From positions 1 to 64,000 of the forward strand of contig NZ_JAFBID010000008.1 in the NCBI RefSeq assembly GCF_016811235.1: DNA of 64,000 bases. Direction: 5' to 3'. The translations under genes were made by a program, and so were the position numbers. Below the pieces are notes generated by a model. That model did not search any database and was not told the origin of the DNA. It worked only from the letters and a program-made list of their open reading frames with translations. The stretch comes from Microvirga arabica (GTDB taxonomy: Bacteria; Pseudomonadota; Alphaproteobacteria; Rhizobiales; Beijerinckiaceae). Below are positions 60,626 through 64,000 of the stretch, in pieces (position 1 is the stretch's first letter; each line of letters starts with the position of its first letter).

Positions 60626-61167
60626 TCCGATCCTCCTAGTTTTGCGGCCAGGGCCGCAAGACCGCGATGCAAGGCGACGCGCACGGCGCCTTCGCTCATC
60701 TTAAGCCGCTCGGCGGCCTCGCGGATACTCGCACCGTCGAGGGCCAGCGCCTCCAGCACCTCCCGCTGCCGGCGCGGGAGCATTTCGAGAAAGCGGCCTG
60801 TCGATGCCGGAAGTTCCGGCTCCGGCTCCGGAGCCGGAATGATCTCGGCCACGCTCTCGATCGGAACACTGACCCGACGCCCGCTCCTGCGTGCATGATC
60901 GAGAGCCTTGTAATGGGCAATCGCCCGCAGCCAGGGCACGATGGGACGGGTCTCGTCCCAGGTATGCCGCTTCAGGTGAATGGCCAGCAACGCATCCTGC
61001 AAGACATCCTCCACGTCGGTGCCGCCCAAACCCAGCCGGATGGAATCGTAGGCGATGACACGACGAAGCGCGCGCGCGACATCGCTCAGCAGACGCGCAT
61101 AAGCATCTGCGTCGCCGCGGTTCGCCGACCGCATGGCGCTTGCCCAGGCTTCCTCGTGTTCCGTCAC
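60622..61167 (-). CDS. sigF: ECF sigma factor (SigF-like)
   Basis: This 181-residue ECF sigma factor has region 2 at about 20-95 (DVEDVLQDALLAIHLKRHTW, PWLRAIAHYKALDHARRSGR) and region 4 at about 125-175 (LPRRQREVLEALALDGASIR, MSEGAVRVALHRGLAAL). The long spacer and neighbouring DUF1109 gene place it with the Caulobacter SigF/NrsF (ECF16) group. A GTAAC-N17-CGAA sequence upstream suggests autoregulation, and the divergent spondin-like gene carries the same element. The start is GTG. Confidence 0.9.
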   Translation of the reverse strand: MTEHEEAWASAMRSANRGDADAYARLLSDVARALRRVIAYDSIRLGLGGTDVEDVLQDALLAIHLKRHTWDETRPIVPWLRAIAHYKALDHARRSGRRVSVPIESVAEIIPAPEPEPELPASTGRFLEMLPRRQREVLEALALDGASIREAAERLKMSEGAVRVALHRGLAALAAKLGGSE

Positions 61168-61187
61168 ACGATCCCCTTCAAAGCCTA

Positions 61188-61213
61188 TTCGCGGTGAATG
61201 GCCCCAATGTTAC
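61188..61213 (-). promoter_or_regulatory. SigF-type promoter of the sigma/nrsF operon
   Basis: On the minus strand GTAAC (61213-61209) and CGAA (61191-61188) are 17 bp apart, close to the Caulobacter SigF consensus GTAACC-N16-CGAA. It lies 21 bp from the start codon. Confidence 0.5.
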
Positions 61214-61258
61214 GTGACGGATATCTATAACATTTCACTTCACAAAATTGTGAACGAA

Positions 61259-61283
61259 GTAACATAAGTGAGTGGCAGCCGAA
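61259..61283 (+). promoter_or_regulatory. SigF-type promoter of the spondin-domain gene
   Basis: GTAAC (61259-61263) and CGAA (61280-61283) with exactly 16 bp between match the SigF consensus. The leader to the ATG at 61382 would be about 90 nt. Confidence 0.55.
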
Positions 61284-61381
61284 TAAGAGGCTGGACGGCG
61301 GTTCGGGGCGGCGCCTCGGACGGCGAAAAGATCCACAACAACGCGGGGCTGGACCTTCACCTCAAGGATAAGGATCTCAGC

Positions 61382-62119
61382 ATGTATCGCTCTCGTACTC
61401 TCGTGACCGCTCTTGCCCTCGGTCTCGTCTCCTCATCGGCAGCTTTTGCGCAGTCGCGGCCCACATCGGATTCCATGAATGCCCAGGGCGAAGGCAAGCG
61501 CATCCGCATCACCATCGAGAACCTGACCACCGGCCAGACCCTGTCGCCGCCGGTTTTCGTCAGCCACAACTCCAAGGCGCCGATGCTGTTCAAGGAGGGC
61601 GAGGAGGCCTCCTTCGGCCTGATGCGCATCGCCGAGGAAGGTAATGCGGGGCCGCTGCTCTCGTCCGTGGTGACGAAGAACATCGGCGAGGAGTTCGGCG
61701 CCGTCGGATCAGGCACCCCGATCCTGCCAGGCCAGAGCCGCGTGGTGGAATTGGAGGTCACCCGCGAGTTCCCGATGGTGTCCGGCGCAGCCATGCTCGT
61801 CATGACCAATGACGGCTTTACCGGCATCAATGGCCTGAATGCCTATGAGCTGTCCTCGCCTCGCCGCATCGAGGCGATGGCCTACGATGCGGGCACCGAG
61901 AAGAACAACGAGCGCAAGTCGGCGCTGATCGCCATGATGGGCACCGACCGCGATCCGGAGAACGGCAAGGTCCAGATGCATGCGGGCATCCGCGGCAATG
62001 CCGATGCGCCGGACGACTGGAAGTTCGATCCGTCGAAGTCGGTGGCGCGCATCACCGTGACCCCGGTTGGCATGGAGGCAACCGGCTCCGTGAACAGCGA
62101 CGGCATGATGAAGCGCTGA
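61382..62119 (+). CDS. Exported spondin-domain protein
   Basis: This 245-residue exported protein has a signal peptide at 1-23 (ending AFA-QS). The mature part matches bacterial spondin-domain proteins: IRITIENLTTGQTLSPPVFVSH, LFKEGEEASFGLMRIAEEGN, AAMLVMTNDGFTGINGLNAYE and MHAGIRGNADAPDDWKFDPSK with a terminal VARITVTPV strand. Acidic loops such as TNDGFTGIN could bind calcium. The function in bacteria is unknown. The SigF-type promoter ahead makes it the probable main target of the ECF circuit next door. Confidence 0.85.
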   Translation: MYRSRTLVTALALGLVSSSAAFAQSRPTSDSMNAQGEGKRIRITIENLTTGQTLSPPVFVSHNSKAPMLFKEGEEASFGLMRIAEEGNAGPLLSSVVTKNIGEEFGAVGSGTPILPGQSRVVELEVTREFPMVSGAAMLVMTNDGFTGINGLNAYELSSPRRIEAMAYDAGTEKNNERKSALIAMMGTDRDPENGKVQMHAGIRGNADAPDDWKFDPSKSVARITVTPVGMEATGSVNSDGMMKR

Positions 62120-62163
62120 TGCATGATTTCGGCCCCTTGCTTCGGCAGGGGGCCGGATTGTCC

Positions 62164-63357
62164 TTAGACAGCAAGGCGCTTCCGCCACTCCTTCGGCGCA
62201 GTGATGCTGCCGAGATTAAGCCACTCGGCCATCAGGCGCAGCTCGTCTCCCAGAGCTGGGGCAATCTCCTCCGGGGCAACCGAGGCCTCCGGGTGGACGG
62301 AGTGGACGATGAGATCGCCCGCGGCCCGGTCGGCCTTCAGGTCGACGCGGGCGACGATCCGCTCGCCCAGCACGAAGGGCAGGCAGTAATAGCCGAATTC
62401 CCGCTTCTCGGCCGGGGTGTAGATCTCGATGCGGTAGCGGAAATCGAACAGGCGCTCCGTGCGCGTGCGCTCCCAGACGATGGGGTCGAAGGGCGACACG
62501 AGCGCCCGCGCCTCCACACGGCGCGGGACTTTGGCCTGCGGATCGAGATAGACTGGGCCATCCCAGCCCTTGACGGTGACGGGCATGAGGTCGCCCGCCT
62601 CCACCAATTCGGGAATGCGCGCCTTCGCATCCTTGGGCTCCAGGCGGAAATAGTCGCGCAGGCAGCGCTCCGAGGCGATGCCGAGCGCCCGGATGGACAA
62701 CCGCAGGAGTTCCCGCTGCGCCTCCTCGGCCGAGGGTGTCGGCATGGCCAAGATGTCTGAGGGCAGCACCCGTTCCGGCAGGTCGTAGAGACGCTCGAAA
62801 CCGCGCCGCGTCGCCGTGGTGACTTGGCCTGCCCAGAACAGCCATTCGAGCGCCCGCTTGCCGTCGCTCCAGCCCCACCAGGATCCCTGCCCCTTGCCGC
62901 CGATCGAGAGCTCGCCCGCGCCGATCGGTCCGCGCGTCTCGATCTCGCGGCGCACCTCCTCGATGAAGGCGCGCTTCTCGCGCCCGAAGCGGGCGAGACC
63001 CCCATAGGTGCCGTCACCGCGCGCGGCGCGCTCCATGCGCCAGCGGAACAGGGGCTGCAGGTCCAGCCGGATCAGGGAGGCTTCATGGCCCCAATATTCG
63101 AACGCTTCCCGCTTCTTCGGGTGATAGGCGATCTTTTCGAGCAATCCCCGATCGTAAGAACCGAGCCGCGAGAACAGCGGCATGTAATGGGCGCGCACCA
63201 GCACGTTGACCGAATCGATCTGCAGCAGATGCGAGCGCTGCAGCACACGGCTGACATGGCGCTTCGTCGCTGCCGCTGGGCGGCCCTCATGAAAACCCTG
63301 GGCGGCGAGCGCAATCCGTCGGGCTTGGGCGAGCGTGATGTGGGTGCGGGACGGCAT
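62164..63357 (-). CDS. YcaQ-like winged-helix protein (crosslink DNA glycosylase family)
   Basis: This 397-residue HTH_42/AlkX-type protein matches E. coli YcaQ, a glycosylase that unhooks DNA interstrand crosslinks. Family blocks are LLQIDSVNVLVRAHYMPLFS with the catalytic QxD pattern (QID), AFEYWGHEASLI, WGWSDGKRALEWLFWAGQV and LVSPFDPIVWERTRTERLFD FRY, then YCLPFVLGERIVARVDLKAD. Two to three winged helices are expected across 100-320. It joins MmcB, UdgX and RecX as a DNA-damage gene in this window but is not operonic with them. Confidence 0.9.
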   Translation of the reverse strand: MPSRTHITLAQARRIALAAQGFHEGRPAAATKRHVSRVLQRSHLLQIDSVNVLVRAHYMPLFSRLGSYDRGLLEKIAYHPKKREAFEYWGHEASLIRLDLQPLFRWRMERAARGDGTYGGLARFGREKRAFIEEVRREIETRGPIGAGELSIGGKGQGSWWGWSDGKRALEWLFWAGQVTTATRRGFERLYDLPERVLPSDILAMPTPSAEEAQRELLRLSIRALGIASERCLRDYFRLEPKDAKARIPELVEAGDLMPVTVKGWDGPVYLDPQAKVPRRVEARALVSPFDPIVWERTRTERLFDFRYRIEIYTPAEKREFGYYCLPFVLGERIVARVDLKADRAAGDLIVHSVHPEASVAPEEIAPALGDELRLMAEWLNLGSITAPKEWRKRLAV

Positions 63358-63546
63358 GGCGCGAACAATAGAGGAACATCATCGTTCATTGCCAGAGGCA
63401 GGGCGGCGAAACCGTCGGGCCCGAAGGTGGAACCTGTGGACGGAGCTGCCACTTAGCCCAGTCTTGAGCCCGGACGCATACCAGCCCTGCAGGCAAGGGT
63501 TCGACACGGCCTCGATTTGTCTCCTAGATGAGCCTGCCCGAACCCG

Positions 63547-64000
63547 ATGGACACGATGGACCAATCTCCTCCCGCACAGCCTCACCCCGGCCAGAGCAAG
63601 GCTCTCAGCCAGACCGAGATCCGCACCATCATCATCGGCGTCCTGCTCGCCATGTTCCTGGCGGCCCTCGACCAGACCATCATCGCAACGGCGCTGCCCA
63701 CCATCGGCCGCGAGCTCGGCGACCTTGAGCACCTGTCCTGGATCGTGACCGTCTATCTCCTGACATCCACGGCCGTGACGCCGCTCTACGGCAAGCTCAG
63801 CGACTCGTATGGCCGGCGCAGCATCATGCTGGTGGGCATCGTGGTCTTCATCGCCGGCTCCATCGCCTGTGCGCTCGCTCCCAGCATGTTCGTGCTCATT
63901 CTCGCCCGCGGTCTGCAGGGCATCGGCGGCGGCGGGCTGATCGCGCTGGCCCAGACCATCATCGCCGATCTCGTGCCGCCGAAGGAGCGCGGGCGCTATC
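63547..64000 (+). CDS. DHA2-type MFS multidrug transporter, N-terminal part
   Basis: The frame runs off the right edge after 151 codons. It begins with a polar cytoplasmic leader and then shows the first helices of a 14-TM EmrB/QacA-type drug:proton antiporter. TM1 is IIIGVLLAMFLAALDQTIIATALPTIGR (motif D1), then WIVTVYLLTSTAVTPLYGKL, motif A GKLSDSYGRRSIM and LARGLQGIGGGGLIALAQTI. The substrate is not predictable. ATG at 63547 is the first start; an in-frame ATG at 63556 also exists. Confidence 0.9.
   Translation, partial: MDTMDQSPPAQPHPGQSKALSQTEIRTIIIGVLLAMFLAALDQTIIATALPTIGRELGDLEHLSWIVTVYLLTSTAVTPLYGKLSDSYGRRSIMLVGIVVFIAGSIACALAPSMFVLILARGLQGIGGGGLIALAQTIIADLVPPKERGRY

Overview
The window is a GC-rich chromosomal segment of an alphaproteobacterium, most likely a Hyphomicrobiales member of the Methylobacteriaceae/Microvirga type. 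This is inferred from gene content (hemP-hmuTUV, an EcfG-like sigma factor, the RegA/RegB pair, MmcB, HPr-independent ptsN next to rpoN and long-form hpf) and from several families of intergenic palindromes of the kind found in these genomes. No rRNA, tRNA, phage or CRISPR array is visible; the segment is mainly core and lifestyle genes, with a few decayed or odd patches.

Layout. 1-1100: a C-terminal fragment of a D-2-hydroxyacid dehydrogenase and an AT-richer decayed stretch with a possible regulator remnant. 1106-8224: a complete heme acquisition and use locus. It comprises hemP-hmuT-hmuU-hmuV (minus strand), a divergent control region with palindromes, a TonB-dependent heme receptor, a heme monooxygenase, HutX and HugZ. 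8346-12751: a YihY-type membrane protein, an Hsp20 gene behind a ROSE-type RNA thermometer, an EcfG-like sigma factor with a nearby receiver-only protein, a Tyr-rich secreted protein with an EcfG-type promoter, and an RNase D-like exonuclease. 12854-17892: the conserved lptC-lptA-lptB-rpoN-hpf-ptsN block (LPS export, sigma-54, ribosome hibernation, nitrogen PTS), with a sigma-54 promoter match in front of ptsN. 17986-23707: chemoreceptor, SIMPL-domain protein, polyamine-type binding protein, a secreted unknown and an aminotransferase.

23791-24645: a candidate ~340-nt non-coding RNA with its own sigma-70 promoter and terminator, followed by nested palindromic repeats. 24646-26429: a FecCD permease and ATPase pair without a binding protein. 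26523-31404: surface polysaccharide genes (CapD-type dehydratase/epimerase, a WecA-like phosphoglycosyltransferase and two sugar-nucleotide epimerases). 31418-35045: an MBL-fold hydrolase and a strikingly degenerate ABC-exporter-like protein. 35258-44599: TPR protein, ion channel with an atypical filter, MscS channel, DMT exporter, ChaC, MmcB, RegA/RegB redox two-component system, PHB depolymerase and a YgjP-type peptidase. 44882-53499: Bcr/CflA efflux, PBP1A, CPA1 antiporter, and the UdgX-type uracil-DNA glycosylase fusion with its partner radical-SAM protein. 53838-64000: a TRAP transporter, OsmC, GNAT, DUF2239, RecX, PAP2, an ECF sigma/NrsF pair with a divergent spondin-domain target, a YcaQ-like protein and the start of a DHA2 MFS pump.

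The clearest regulatory readings are: iron/heme control of the divergent heme locus; heat control of Hsp20 by RNA; general-stress (EcfG) control of the Tyr-rich protein; sigma-54 control of ptsN; and a self-contained ECF/NrsF circuit in which both divergent transcripts carry the same GTAAC...CGAA promoter. The most novel candidates are the structured transcript at 23791-24130 and the catalytically dead ABC protein at 32424-35045.
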